This document shows, one piece after another, positions 6,641-14,900 of a stretch of 33,359 bases of DNA. The DNA lies in contig VGLJ01000054.1 of the NCBI GenBank assembly GCA_016866775.1, positions 1-33,359 of the forward strand, read 5' to 3'. The notes beneath the pieces were generated by a model, which saw nothing but the letters and a program-made list of their open reading frames with translations, did not search any database and was not told where the DNA came from. Every line of letters starts with the position of its first letter. Position 1 is the first letter of the stretch. The translations under genes were made by a program, and so were the position numbers. The DNA comes from Candidatus Rokuibacteriota bacterium. GTDB taxonomy: Bacteria; Methylomirabilota; Methylomirabilia; Rokubacteriales; CSP1-6.

Positions 6641-7188
6641 CGCCCCACGATCCACAGGTAGACGGGGTGCACGACCCCGTCGACCGTGAGGTCGATCTGA
6701 CGCACGGGCCGCCAGTCCGCCATGTCGTGCCGCTGCGAGACGATGCGGCTCCCGGGCTTGAGCTCACGCTGCAGCCGCGGGCGGAGCCGCAGGTTGAACT
6801 CCGGCGACAGGTGGAGCGCGACCACGGTCGCGTCCGCGAAGCTCGCGGTGAAGATGTCCTGCACTTCGAAGCGCACCCGGACGGCGACGCCGGCGCGCTT
6901 GGCGTTCTCCCGGCTGACGCTCACCATGTGCGGATCGATGTCGTAGCCGACACCTCGCGCGCCGTAGGTGCGCGCGGCGGCGATGGGAATGCGGCCGTCC
7001 CCCGAGCCGAGGTCGTACACGACGTCGGTCGGCGTCACCTCCGCGAGTCGCAGCATCGCATCGACGACGGCGGGCGGCGTGCCGCGGAACGGGACGTCCA
7101 GGCCGAGCATCGGCCCGCACGCCGAGAGGAGGAGCGCCGCCGCGGCGAGTGCCGCCGTCCAGAGCATTCGCGGAGGGCGTGGGTTCAT
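6637..7188 (-). CDS. Lipoprotein-like class I SAM-dependent methyltransferase
   Basis: A 183-residue protein with an unusual combination. Residues 1-24 look like a lipoprotein signal: basic start, LWTAALAAAALL core, lipobox LSAC with Cys24. The rest is a Rossmann methyltransferase: motif I DLGSGDGRI (59-67), an acidic residue after the second strand (YDIDP, about 82-86), DIF at about 111-113, and LHLSPEFNLRLRP in place of the usual motif IV. Sequence style is close to small methyltransferases that act on protein lysines. SAM is cytoplasmic, so a truly exported enzyme would be puzzling; the hydrophobic N-terminus may be an uncleaved membrane anchor. The ATG at 7188 was chosen because the signal begins there; the upstream in-frame extension is Arg/His-rich shadow sequence. 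It follows the tautomerase gene by 47 bases. Confidence 0.85.
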   Translation of the reverse strand: MNPRPPRMLWTAALAAAALLLSACGPMLGLDVPFRGTPPAVVDAMLRLAEVTPTDVVYDLGSGDGRIPIAAARTYGARGVGYDIDPHMVSVSRENAKRAGVAVRVRFEVQDIFTASFADATVVALHLSPEFNLRLRPRLQRELKPGSRIVSQRHDMADWRPVRQIDLTVDGVVHPVYLWIVGR

Positions 7189-7235
7189 TCCGCGCCCGGA
7201 GCGTTGGGGGGCTTTGGGGGGCGCTCGGAGCCTAC

Positions 7236-7418
7236 CTAATCGGACGCGAGCTTGCCGCTCACGCCCCAGTTGGACTTCTCGACGTCCTGGAAGACGATGT
7301 GGACCTGATCGGCCGTCGTCTTGCCGATCTCGACCATGGCCTTCGTGATCGCGGCGGTGATGTCGCGCTTCTGCTGATCCGTACGTCCGGCGTACCACTG
7401 AACGGTGATGTTCGGCAT
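7236..7418 (-). CDS. 4-oxalocrotonate tautomerase family protein
   Basis: A 60-residue protein of exactly tautomerase size. It begins MPNITVQWYAGRT, so removal of Met exposes Pro as the N-terminal catalytic base. The family pattern continues with KRDITAAITKAMVEIG and VHIVFQDVEKSNWGVSG. Members convert enol and keto forms of 2-oxo acids, classically in aromatic ring degradation, and form hexamers or similar oligomers. A TATAAT box lies about 30 bases upstream on the minus strand and GAGGTG serves as ribosome binding site. The methyltransferase gene follows 47 bases downstream on the same strand. The physiological substrate cannot be inferred from the neighbours. Confidence 0.92.
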   Translation of the reverse strand: MPNITVQWYAGRTDQQKRDITAAITKAMVEIGKTTADQVHIVFQDVEKSNWGVSGKLASD

Positions 7419-7447
7419 CGAACACCTCGATGAGATGGAGTGGCCGG

Positions 7448-7453
7448 ATTATA
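7448..7453 (-). promoter_or_regulatory. Consensus TATAAT -10 box before the tautomerase gene
   Basis: Minus-strand TATAAT lies 29 bases before the start, in otherwise GC-rich DNA. No good -35 box is seen at 16-18 bases. An identical nine-base context, GCTATAATC on the minus strand, precedes the ABC binding protein gene at 21426-21431. Confidence 0.45.
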
Positions 7454-7556
7454 GCGCCCGCGGACGCGCGCGTGCGCGGTCCGCGGCGCCGCGAGGCGCG
7501 GCGCGCGCCTGACAGCGTGCATCACTTGCGTATGGCGACTGCACGAGGCGCCGCAG

Positions 7557-8759
7557 TCAGGCGAGGATACGCGCGTCGCGCAGGCGGCGGACCTCGCCGG
7601 CGTCGAGCCCGAGCTCGGCGAGCACCGTGTCGGTGTGCTCCCCCAGCGCGGGGGCGCCACTCCGCAGCGTTCCCGGGGTCCGCGCGAAGCGCAGCGCGGG
7701 GCCGAGGGTGGTGAAGCGCCCCGCGCGCGGATGGTCTTCCTCGCGGAGCATGCCGCCCGCGCGCACCTGAGGATCGTGAGGCAGGTCGGCGAACGTGTTG
7801 ACCGGCGCGCACAGCACGTCGGCCGCTTCCATGCGCGCCATCCACTCGACGACGGTGCGCTCGCGGAAGATCGGGCCGGCGATCGCGCGCAGATCCTCGC
7901 GGTGCTTCATCCGCGCGAGCCGATCGGTGAAGCGCGGGTCGTCGGCGAGCGCGGGACGCTCGATCGCCGTGCAGAACGGCGCCCACAGCTTCTCCGCCCA
8001 CACCGCGACGTAGATCCACCCGTCCTTCGCTTCGAACGCCTGGAACGGCGCCATGAACGGGTGTGCGTTGCCGTGCCGGCCGAGCGATTCACCGGTGGCC
8101 AGCGCCATGATGAGCCGCGCGGCGTTGGCGAGCAGCGCGAGATCGAGGAGCGCGACGTCCACCCGCTGGCCCTCGCCCGTCCGCTCGCGATGCAGGAGCG
8201 CGGTCACGACGGCCTGGCTGCACGCGAGCGCGCCCATCGTGTCGACGACCGGCGCGCCGCAGAGCAGCGGCCCGCCGTCCGGCTCGCCGGTGACCGACAT
8301 GATGCCGCCGAGCGCCTGCACGAGCATGTCGAGCCCGGGCTTCGCGCGCATCGGGCCCGTGGGACCGAAGGCGGAGAGCGAGCAGTAGACGATGCGCGGG
8401 TTCACCGCGGCGCACGCGTCGTAGCCGATGCCGAGCCGCTCGGCGACACCGCCGCGATAGGCTTCGAGCACGACGTCCGCGCGCTCGACGAGCCGCAGGA
8501 ACACCGCGCGTCCGTCCGCCTTCGTGAGGTCGACGGCGACGCTTCGCTTGTTGCGGTTCGTGGCGAGATAGACCGAGCTGTCGCCGCCGCGCACCGTGGC
8601 GGCGTCGTACATCGTCCGCGACGCGTCTCCCGCGCCGGGCTCCTCGACCTTGACGACGTCGGCGCCCATGTCGGCGAGATAGAGCCCGCACACCGGGCCG
8701 GCGATGAAGTGCGCCAGCTCCAGCACCCGGTAGCCGCCGAGCGCGCCGCGTGCGCTCAC
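7557..8759 (-). CDS. Family III CoA-transferase (CaiB/BaiF type)
   Basis: About 400 residues, full length for the family, which moves CoA between carboxylic acids. The N-terminus GYRVLELAHFIAGP with LADMGADVVKVE and GDSSVYLATNRNKRSV is typical. Asp144 in KPGLDMLVQALGG is the expected nucleophile that forms the aspartyl-CoA thioester intermediate. The C-terminal part contains the usual APVNTFADLPHDPQVRAGGM segment. The start is the GTG at 8759, which overlaps the stop of the TPR gene (GTGA), so the two are translationally coupled. It is the last gene of a five-gene minus-strand run that begins with the hydantoinase-like gene. It probably activates the acid released by that pathway; the substrate is unknown. 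Confidence 0.95.
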   Translation of the reverse strand: MSARGALGGYRVLELAHFIAGPVCGLYLADMGADVVKVEEPGAGDASRTMYDAATVRGGDSSVYLATNRNKRSVAVDLTKADGRAVFLRLVERADVVLEAYRGGVAERLGIGYDACAAVNPRIVYCSLSAFGPTGPMRAKPGLDMLVQALGGIMSVTGEPDGGPLLCGAPVVDTMGALACSQAVVTALLHRERTGEGQRVDVALLDLALLANAARLIMALATGESLGRHGNAHPFMAPFQAFEAKDGWIYVAVWAEKLWAPFCTAIERPALADDPRFTDRLARMKHREDLRAIAGPIFRERTVVEWMARMEAADVLCAPVNTFADLPHDPQVRAGGMLREEDHPRAGRFTTLGPALRFARTPGTLRSGAPALGEHTDTVLAELGLDAGEVRRLRDARILA

Positions 8760-10078
8760 GATTCGCCGGTCGTGCGCGACAACCACGATTCGGCGCGCGG
8801 CGACGGGCGGCGTGCGAGGCGTCGCTCGAGCAGGCGTCGCGCCTTGTCCGCCTCGCCCGCACGGATCCACGCGGCGACGAGCGTCTCCTCCCACACGTCC
8901 TGCTGCGCGTGGCTGCCGCCGCAGCGGACGATGTCGTCCACGAACGGCTCGATCGTGCGCGCGGCGCGCGCGTAGTCGCCGCGCACGAACGCGCCGAACC
9001 CCTCGCCGAGCGCGGGCACCGCCTTGCCCGGCGGCAGCGTGCGCTTCGCCGCGCGCTCGCGCAGCACCGCGAGGCGCCGCTCGTAGACGTCCCACATCCC
9101 CGCGGAGGCCCAGGCCATGAGGCAGTGCAGCTCGTGGAAGTGCGGTGCCGTGGCCGGGAACCGCTCCTCGGCGAACGCGGCGATCTCCTTCCACTCGTCC
9201 GCACGCACGGGCTCGCCGTCGAGGTGGAGGCGCCACAGGAGCGACACGCCGTCGGTGAGCACGTTGGTCGCGGGCGCGAGCGGCGCGACGCGCGCGCGGA
9301 TGCCGGCCTCGAAGGCCGCACGGGCACGCCCGACGTCGCCGCGAAGGAGCTCGAAGAGCGCCGTGTGCCAGGTGAGGTGACAGTGCAGCGATCCCGCGCG
9401 GTCGTAGCCGGGAAGCCAGCCGCTCACGAAGCCGACGCCGCCCGCGGGATCGCCCTGCTCGTAGAAGACGTGCGCGAGCCCGTGCACGGCGTTGGCGTTG
9501 CGGGGATTGAGCGCGAACGCCTGCTCCATGAGGCGGCGCCCCTCGGCCACGCGCCCGGATTCCGTGTGCGCCCAGCCCCACGCGAACCGGAACCACCAGT
9601 CGTCGCCGTACGCGCCGGCGAGGGGGCGGAAGAACTCGTACATCTCCTCGTCGTGCTCGCGGCGGCCCGCGAAGCTGATGAGGCCGAACGCGCCGAAGTT
9701 GAGCTGGAGGACGAGCGCGTCGCGCGGGAAATCCTCGCAGTGCGCACGCACCGCCTCGAGCGCGCCGGCGGCGTTGCCGTCGATCGCGCGGGCGATCGTC
9801 TCGACGTGCCCGCGCTCGCGCTCGGTCACGCCACGCACCAGCGCGCGCGCCCGGCTCGCGACGGCGCGCGCCTCCACCGGCTGCATCCGGAGCTGATGCG
9901 TGCGCGCGAGCGCGATGTGTCCGAGCGCGAAGCTCGGATCGGCGTCGATCGCCATCGTGAAGCAGCGGTCGGCGCCGGGTTGTGCCGAGAGCAGACGGTC
10001 GACGCCCTCGACGTATGCGTCCACCGCGCGCATGCTCGCCGTCGTCAGCGGCAGGCCGTAGCGATCCTCGGCGGTCAT
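8756..10078 (-). CDS. TPR protein of the TTC38 family
   Basis: About 440 residues of a helical repeat protein like human TTC38 and its bacterial relatives. Characteristic phrases are DRYGLPLTTAS near the start, ADPSFALGHIALARTHQL, DWWFRFAWGWAHTESGR, NPRNANAVHGLAHVFYEQGD, GWLPGYDRAGSLHCHLTWHTALFELLRGD and GGSHAQQDVWEETLVAA. No enzymatic activity is established for the family; a scaffold role is likely. There is no signal peptide. The ATG at 10078 overlaps the stop of the oxidoreductase gene (ATGA), and its own stop overlaps the CoA-transferase start, so the three form a tight operon. Repeated association with a CoA-transferase could mean that it binds pathway enzymes, which is an inference. 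Confidence 0.9.
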   Translation of the reverse strand: MTAEDRYGLPLTTASMRAVDAYVEGVDRLLSAQPGADRCFTMAIDADPSFALGHIALARTHQLRMQPVEARAVASRARALVRGVTERERGHVETIARAIDGNAAGALEAVRAHCEDFPRDALVLQLNFGAFGLISFAGRREHDEEMYEFFRPLAGAYGDDWWFRFAWGWAHTESGRVAEGRRLMEQAFALNPRNANAVHGLAHVFYEQGDPAGGVGFVSGWLPGYDRAGSLHCHLTWHTALFELLRGDVGRARAAFEAGIRARVAPLAPATNVLTDGVSLLWRLHLDGEPVRADEWKEIAAFAEERFPATAPHFHELHCLMAWASAGMWDVYERRLAVLRERAAKRTLPPGKAVPALGEGFGAFVRGDYARAARTIEPFVDDIVRCGGSHAQQDVWEETLVAAWIRAGEADKARRLLERRLARRPSPRAESWLSRTTGES

Positions 10079-11094
10079 CGCCGCGTCCGGTCCTCGCCGA
10101 CGCGGACGAGCATCTTGCCGAAGTTCTTGCCCTGCAGGAGCCCGATGAACGCGTCGGGCGCGCGCTCGAGGCCGTCGACGATGTCCTCGCGGAACCTGAT
10201 CCGACCCTCGCGGACCCACGCGCCGACGTCGGCGAGGAACGCGGGCATGCGGTCCAGGTGATCCGACACGATGAACCCCTGCACGAGCACCCGGTTCGTC
10301 AGGAGCACGCGCCAGCTCGGTCCGCTCACGGCACCGGTCGCGTTGTATTGCGAGATGAGCCCGCACAGCGGTATGCGCGCGAAGGGATTGACGAGCTGGA
10401 GCACGGCCTCGGTGATGTCGCCGCCCACGTTCTCGAAGTAGACGTCGATCCCGTTGGGGCACGCGGCGCGCAGCGCGGCGCCGAGGTCGTCGGTCTTGTA
10501 GTTCACGCAGGCGTCGAAGCCGAGCTCGCTCACGACGTAGTCGCACTTGTCCTTCGCGCCCGCGATGCCGACGGCGCGGCACCCTTTGATCTTCGCGAGC
10601 TGTCCCACCACGGCGCCGACGGCGCCGGACGCGGCGGAGACCACGACCGTGTCGCCGGCCTTCGGCCGGCCGATGTCGAGCAGGCCGACGTACGCGGTCA
10701 TGCCCGGCATGCCCAGCACGCCGAGCGCGGTGGAGATCGGCGCCTGCGCCGGGTCGAGCTTCCGCACGCCGGCGCCCTTCGACACCGCGTGCGTCTGCCA
10801 GCCGTCGTATCCCTGCACGATGTCGCCGGCCTTGAAGACGGGATGCTTCGACTCGACGACCTCGCCGACGGTGCCGCCGACCATCAGGTCCCCGGGATCG
10901 ACGCCCTTCGCGTACGACTTCACGCCGCTGATGCGCCCGCGCATGTAGGGATCGAGCGAGAGGTAGATCGTGCGCGTGAGGATCTCGCCGTCGCCGACGG
11001 TGGGCACCGGCGCTTCGACGAGCGCGAAGTCGCCGGGTTTCGGCGCGCCGACGGGCCGGCTCTTGAGGATCACGCGACGGGCGGTGACTGTCAT
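10075..11094 (-). CDS. NADP-dependent oxidoreductase, zinc-free MDR family (CurA/prostaglandin reductase-like)
   Basis: A 339-residue medium-chain reductase of the leukotriene B4 dehydrogenase/CurA group. Family marks are LSLDPYMRGRI near the N-terminus, the nucleotide-binding stretch VVVSAASGAVGAVVGQLAKIKG, the strand GIDVYFENVGGD, and ISQYNATG. The zinc ligands of true alcohol dehydrogenases are absent. Members reduce the carbon-carbon double bond of alpha,beta-unsaturated ketones using NADPH. A ribosome binding site, GGAGGT, lies 8 bases before the ATG. The gene begins 22 bases after the MFS stop and its end overlaps the TPR gene, so it belongs to the hydantoinase-MFS-oxidoreductase-TPR-CoA-transferase run. 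Confidence 0.94.
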   Translation of the reverse strand: MTVTARRVILKSRPVGAPKPGDFALVEAPVPTVGDGEILTRTIYLSLDPYMRGRISGVKSYAKGVDPGDLMVGGTVGEVVESKHPVFKAGDIVQGYDGWQTHAVSKGAGVRKLDPAQAPISTALGVLGMPGMTAYVGLLDIGRPKAGDTVVVSAASGAVGAVVGQLAKIKGCRAVGIAGAKDKCDYVVSELGFDACVNYKTDDLGAALRAACPNGIDVYFENVGGDITEAVLQLVNPFARIPLCGLISQYNATGAVSGPSWRVLLTNRVLVQGFIVSDHLDRMPAFLADVGAWVREGRIRFREDIVDGLERAPDAFIGLLQGKNFGKMLVRVGEDRTRR

Positions 11095-11116
11095 GGGACG
11101 ACCTCCGTCTATCGGT

Positions 11117-12415
11117 TCAGAGGGGGTTCGGGGGCGAGTCTCTCACACCCCCGATTCCAAATGACAGCGAACGGCGATGGCGCGGGTCTCTCACGACGAA
11201 CAATGCGGCCGCGCACGCCACGCTGAACGCGGCGCTGAGCCCGAAGACGAACGCGTAGCCGACCGCGTCGATCATGAGCCCGCCCACGAGCGGCAGCGCG
11301 AAGCCGAACGGTGCCAGGAACGTGCGCTCGATCCCGACGTAGGTTGGGTTCTGCTGCGGCGTCGGCGCGAACTCGAGCAGCACGTTCACCGCCGAGACCT
11401 GGATGGCGGCGTTGAGGAGCCCATTCAGCGCGAAGACGGCCGAGAAGACGGTCAACGAGCTCGCGGTGAGCGCGACGACGTTCATCGAGAGCCCCGCGCA
11501 GGCGGCGACGATCATCACGAGCCGATGGCCCGCGCGATCCGCCACCGATCCGAGCGCGAGCTGGCCGAGCATCTGCCCGGCGAGCAGGAGCGCGGTGAAG
11601 ACGCCCACGTCGGACTGCGGTGCCCGCAACACGCGCAGCGCGTAGACCGTGAAGAATCCGCTGCCCGTGACCGCCGCGAACATCAGCGCGCGCGCGCCGA
11701 GATACCACGTGAAGTTCACGTCACGCCGCAGGAGCGCGGGCACGCTGCCGAGGTGCGCCCAGAAATCCGCCTGTGCCGGCGCGGTCGTCGACGGCGGCTC
11801 GCGCACGACGACGAGCGCGATCCACGAGAGCCCGATGAAGACGGTCGCGGCGAGAAAGCAGACGCCGTAGGCCGTCGACGACGGCAGCGTGTCGAGCACC
11901 CAGGCCGTCAACGCGCTGCCGGCGATGCCGCCCAGCGTGCCGGCGAGGCTCGCGAGGCCGAAGAACCGTCCGCGCAGACGCGCGGGCAGCGTGCGCGCGA
12001 CGAGATCGGTCCACGCCGGCATGAGGAAGCCGCCGACGGCCGTCATCACGAGCAGCATCGCGAGCATGACCCAGATGGACAGCGCGGGCGCGCGGTCGGC
12101 GAGGAAGAACGCGACCAGCGTGAGGACGAGGAACGGCACCCGCTCCCAGCCCGTCCACCTGAGCACGAACGGCAGCTTCACCGGCAGGCGCTCGGTGTGG
12201 GCCGCGGCGAACAGCGGAGGGAGGAACCAGCCGACGGTCATGACGGCGGGAATCGCGCCGATGAGGACCGTCGAGGCGCCAAGCGATTCCGCGAACGCGG
12301 GCAGCACCGTGGCGGACGACATGAACGCGAGCCCGACCATGAACAGGCCGTAGTCGGCGCCGAGCGCGAGCAGGTTCCAGCGGAGGTGCGTTTCGGCGAA
12401 GCTGTCGTCGGTCAG
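11117..12415 (-). CDS. Major facilitator superfamily transporter with an apparent CTG start
   Basis: About 432 residues with 11-12 hydrophobic helices. The central part shows WTGWERVPFLVLTL, and the cytoplasmic loop PARLRGRFFGLASLAGTLGG carries the RxxGRRxG-like motif A. It is an inner-membrane carrier with unknown substrate, probably the uptake or efflux partner of the hydantoinase pathway. The first helix begins at about residue 13 (WNLLALGADYGLFMVGL), yet no ATG, GTG or TTG is suitably placed. The CTG at 12415 overlaps the hydantoinase stop (CTGA) and has GGGGAG eight bases upstream, so I take it as the start. The C-terminal tail is translated from a G-rich stretch (11122-11134 on the other strand) and may be recent sequence. 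Confidence 0.88.
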   Translation of the reverse strand: MTDDSFAETHLRWNLLALGADYGLFMVGLAFMSSATVLPAFAESLGASTVLIGAIPAVMTVGWFLPPLFAAAHTERLPVKLPFVLRWTGWERVPFLVLTLVAFFLADRAPALSIWVMLAMLLVMTAVGGFLMPAWTDLVARTLPARLRGRFFGLASLAGTLGGIAGSALTAWVLDTLPSSTAYGVCFLAATVFIGLSWIALVVVREPPSTTAPAQADFWAHLGSVPALLRRDVNFTWYLGARALMFAAVTGSGFFTVYALRVLRAPQSDVGVFTALLLAGQMLGQLALGSVADRAGHRLVMIVAACAGLSMNVVALTASSLTVFSAVFALNGLLNAAIQVSAVNVLLEFAPTPQQNPTYVGIERTFLAPFGFALPLVGGLMIDAVGYAFVFGLSAAFSVACAAALFVVRDPRHRRSLSFGIGGVRDSPPNPL

Positions 12416-13944
12416 CGCGCGATCTCCCCGACGACGCGCACGCGCGTCCGCAGCGAGTTGCCGGGCAGGTAGGCGAGCGGCAGGTCTTCGACCTCGACGA
12501 CGTTCAGGGTCGTGCGGTCGGCGCCGGCTTCCACCGCCTTGTCCTCGGCGAGCCACCGGGCGCGGGCGATCGCTTCGTCCCGGCTGAGGTCCTGGAAGAT
12601 CTGGTCGACCTCGCCGCTCACCTGCGCGATGGCCGCGCCGACCGCGTTCGCCACCGCCTGGTGCGGCACGTTGATGACCTCGGACACGCCCGCCAGCCGT
12701 GGCGGCACGAGGAACGAGCCGCCGCCGACCGCGATCAGCGGCGCATCGCTCGCGTCGGTCTTCATGCGGTCGACGCCCTCTTCGATCATCCCCCGGATCC
12801 GCGCGAGCGCGTTCTCGACGAGCGAGGCCGGCAGGTCCGCGACGCGCGCGCGATCGCCGAGGTCGATGAGGCCGGCGGCGACGGCGACGTCGGTGACCGT
12901 GAGCACGTCGCCGCCGAAGACGAGCGCCTGCTCGGTCAGCCGATAGCCGACGCTCGCCGGCCCGACCGACAGCGGGGCGCGCGCCACGAGCGTGCCGCCG
13001 CCGAGCCCGAGCGAGAGCAGGTCCGGCATGCGGAACAGCGTGCGGACGCCGCCGATCTCGACCACGTTGTTCGCCTCGCGCGGGAAGCCGTGCCGCAGGC
13101 TGCCGATGTCGGTCGTCGTGCCGCCCACGTCGATGACGAGCGCCTCGTCGCGCTTCGAGAGGAACGCGGCGCCGCGCATGGAGTTCGTCGGGCCCGACGC
13201 GAAGCTGTACACGGGATACGCTTCCGCGACCTCCGCCAGCATCACCGTGCCGTCGTTCTGCGTGAGATAGAGCGGGGCGGCGATGCCGCTCGCGCGCAGC
13301 GCCTCGGTGAACGCGCGCGTGGTCTTCCGGGCGAGCGCGATGAGGCAGGCGTTCAACAGGGCTGCGTTCTCGCGCTCGAGCAGACCGATGCGCCCGAGCC
13401 GGTGCGACAGCGTCACGGCGACGCCCGGGCATTCCTCGCGCAGGATCGCCGCGGCGTCCTCCTCGCACGAGGCGTTGAGCGGCGAGAAGACCGACGCGAC
13501 CGCGACCGACGTGACGCCTGCCGCACGGATCCGGCGGGCCGCCTCGCGCATGCCCTTGGTATCGAACGGCACGAGCGGCCGGCCATCGAACTCGTGGCCG
13601 CCCTCGAGCATGATGACTTCGCCGCGCACCAGCGCGGCGAGATCGTCCGGCCAGTCGACGAACGGCGGGAGCGACGCGCCAGACGGCAGCCCGATGCGAA
13701 TGGCGGCGACGTGATCGAGGTCGCGCCGCTGCACGACCGCGTTGGTGAAGTGCGTGGTGCCGATCATCGCGGCCGAGGCGTCGCGCGCGTGCGGCGCCTG
13801 CCTCACCAGATCGGCGAGGGCGCGCGTGATGCCGGCCGTCACGTCCGCGGTGGTCGGCGTCTTCACCGCGCCGACGACCGCGTCACCCTCGAGCAGGACC
13901 GCATCGGTGTTCGTGCCGCCGACGTCGATGCCGATGCGCCGCAT
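12412..13944 (-). CDS. Hydantoinase/oxoprolinase family protein (short HyuA type)
   Basis: A 510-residue member of the HyuA group with an ASKHA-like fold. The first phosphate loop is at residues 7-14 (DVGGTNTD), the second is VIDVGGTTTDIGSL, and IGTTHFTNAV, LGGGTLVA and ALIAVGGGSFLVPP-like stretches complete the site. Relatives open cyclic amides such as hydantoin or 5-oxoproline with ATP. At about 510 residues it belongs to the short group whose genes often neighbour DUF917 genes; a DUF917 gene indeed lies 1.3 kb upstream on the same strand, beyond a scarred patch. It heads a five-gene run. TATCGT lies 6 bases before the ATG, suggesting a leaderless transcript. The substrate is not known. 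Confidence 0.93.
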   Translation of the reverse strand: MRRIGIDVGGTNTDAVLLEGDAVVGAVKTPTTADVTAGITRALADLVRQAPHARDASAAMIGTTHFTNAVVQRRDLDHVAAIRIGLPSGASLPPFVDWPDDLAALVRGEVIMLEGGHEFDGRPLVPFDTKGMREAARRIRAAGVTSVAVASVFSPLNASCEEDAAAILREECPGVAVTLSHRLGRIGLLERENAALLNACLIALARKTTRAFTEALRASGIAAPLYLTQNDGTVMLAEVAEAYPVYSFASGPTNSMRGAAFLSKRDEALVIDVGGTTTDIGSLRHGFPREANNVVEIGGVRTLFRMPDLLSLGLGGGTLVARAPLSVGPASVGYRLTEQALVFGGDVLTVTDVAVAAGLIDLGDRARVADLPASLVENALARIRGMIEEGVDRMKTDASDAPLIAVGGGSFLVPPRLAGVSEVINVPHQAVANAVGAAIAQVSGEVDQIFQDLSRDEAIARARWLAEDKAVEAGADRTTLNVVEVEDLPLAYLPGNSLRTRVRVVGEIAR

Positions 13945-13950
13945 GGCGGT

Positions 13951-13956
13951 ACGATA
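13951..13956 (-). promoter_or_regulatory. Candidate -10 box (TATCGT) of the hydantoinase operon
   Basis: TATCGT on the minus strand ends 6 bases before the ATG at 13944, the same position as TANNNT boxes before five other first genes in this window. No convincing -35 box is seen. Confidence 0.3.
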
Positions 13957-13964
13957 ACGCGACT

Positions 13965-14775
13965 TCAGCGAGCGGGCGGCACTCCCGGCGGCTTCGACGC
14001 TGGGCGGCGCGGTGGAGGGATCCCGGAGCAGCGCGCGCCGGAGTCGATCTGCGCCTCGAGAGCGCCCGCCCGCGGCCCACCGAGATTCGCCTGCTCCGGC
14101 CCGATCGCGATGGCCTGGCGCCGCTCGTCCAGAGCTTGAGGGCGCTTGCCCTGCGCCTCCAACGCATCGGCCCAGTGCGCCAGCACGCTCGCTATCAGGC
14201 TGTCGATGCTCGCCGACGGCCTGGCCGAGTGATAGACGACACCGTGCCCGGCGTGCGCAACCGCAAGGTGTAGGTCGGCGCGTTGCCTTTGTCGTCGCCG
14301 GCCGACTCGGTGATGACCTCGCCCGAGATCTTGGTGTCCGCGTACCCGAGGAAGTGGCGGATCTGCGAGATCGCGCTGCTGAGGTTGATCCCGCCGACCG
14401 GGAGCTGGATGTCCGGCAGCTGCGACTCGAGGGTGGTGCCGTTGACGGCTTCCTGCTCCTTCTTCGCCCGGGCGTCGATCGTGATTTCTTTCAGATGGTC
14501 GAGGACGCGCCGCGCGACCGCATCGCCGGTCAGGCCGCGGTCGGAAGCCGCCGCCGGCACCGTGATCTCGCTGATCACCACGCTCTGCGTGGTCACGACC
14601 TTCACGAAGACCGCACGCCGACGATGATCGCGGCGAGGATGACGACGTTGAATGCGACGCGCTTGACGGTCTCGAGGAGGGCGGCCCAGTCCGGCCAGCG
14701 CCGTGCGCGCGCCGTCGCGCCGGTGACCGGCGGGCCGCTGTTCGCCTTCTGGTCGGGATCGGTCGGGTCACTCAT
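13965..14775 (-). pseudogene. Remnant of a membrane-anchored TPR protein with two frameshifts and an apparent internal deletion
   Basis: Three frames read in order give one plausible protein. Frame 1 starts at the ATG at 14775 (MSDPTDPD) and runs into a membrane helix, VAFNVVILAAIIVGVR. One missing base near 14608 shifts to frame 2: VKVVTTQSVVISEITVPAAASDRGLTGDAV to YADTKISGEVITE and TYTLRLR, ending near 14225. A second shift leads to frame 3: PSASIDSLIASV followed directly by a TPR unit, HWADALEAQGKRPQALDERRQAIAIGPE. The N-terminal part resembles inner-membrane proteins with a periplasmic domain followed by TPRs. Only one TPR remains, so a segment near 14190 seems lost. Sequencing error could explain the single-base shifts but not the missing repeats. 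Confidence 0.65.
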
Positions 14776-14863
14776 GTCGCGCCGCCCCACTCCAACGCTG
14801 GCGGCGGCAGCTTAGCATCCAGCCGCGTCCCGTCGTGCGCTGACGGGCGCCACCCGTCGGTTG

Positions 14864-14893
14864 TTGGACACCCGGGAGCGGCCCTCGTAGAGT
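14864..14893 (+). promoter_or_regulatory. Candidate sigma-70 promoter, probably leaderless
   Basis: TTGGAC (14864-14869), an 18-base spacer and TAGAGT (14888-14893) lie 7 bases before the GTG at 14901. Transcription would start at or next to the start codon. Confidence 0.4.
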
Positions 14894-14900
14894 CGCGGCC

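Noticed and set aside
7482-7493. 12-bp GC palindrome CGCGGCGCCGCG after the CoA-transferase end
   Set aside because: A palindrome of only G and C is expected by chance in this composition, and no T run follows to make it a terminator.
8750-10261. Long plus-strand open frame of 503 codons over the TPR gene
   Set aside because: Its composition is Arg/His/Glu-rich as expected from antisense of GC-rich genes, and no family phrase appears. The minus-strand TPR and oxidoreductase genes are well supported.
12661-14139. Plus-strand open frame of 492 codons opposite the hydantoinase
   Set aside because: It is an antisense shadow of a clear HyuA gene, with no recognisable motif.
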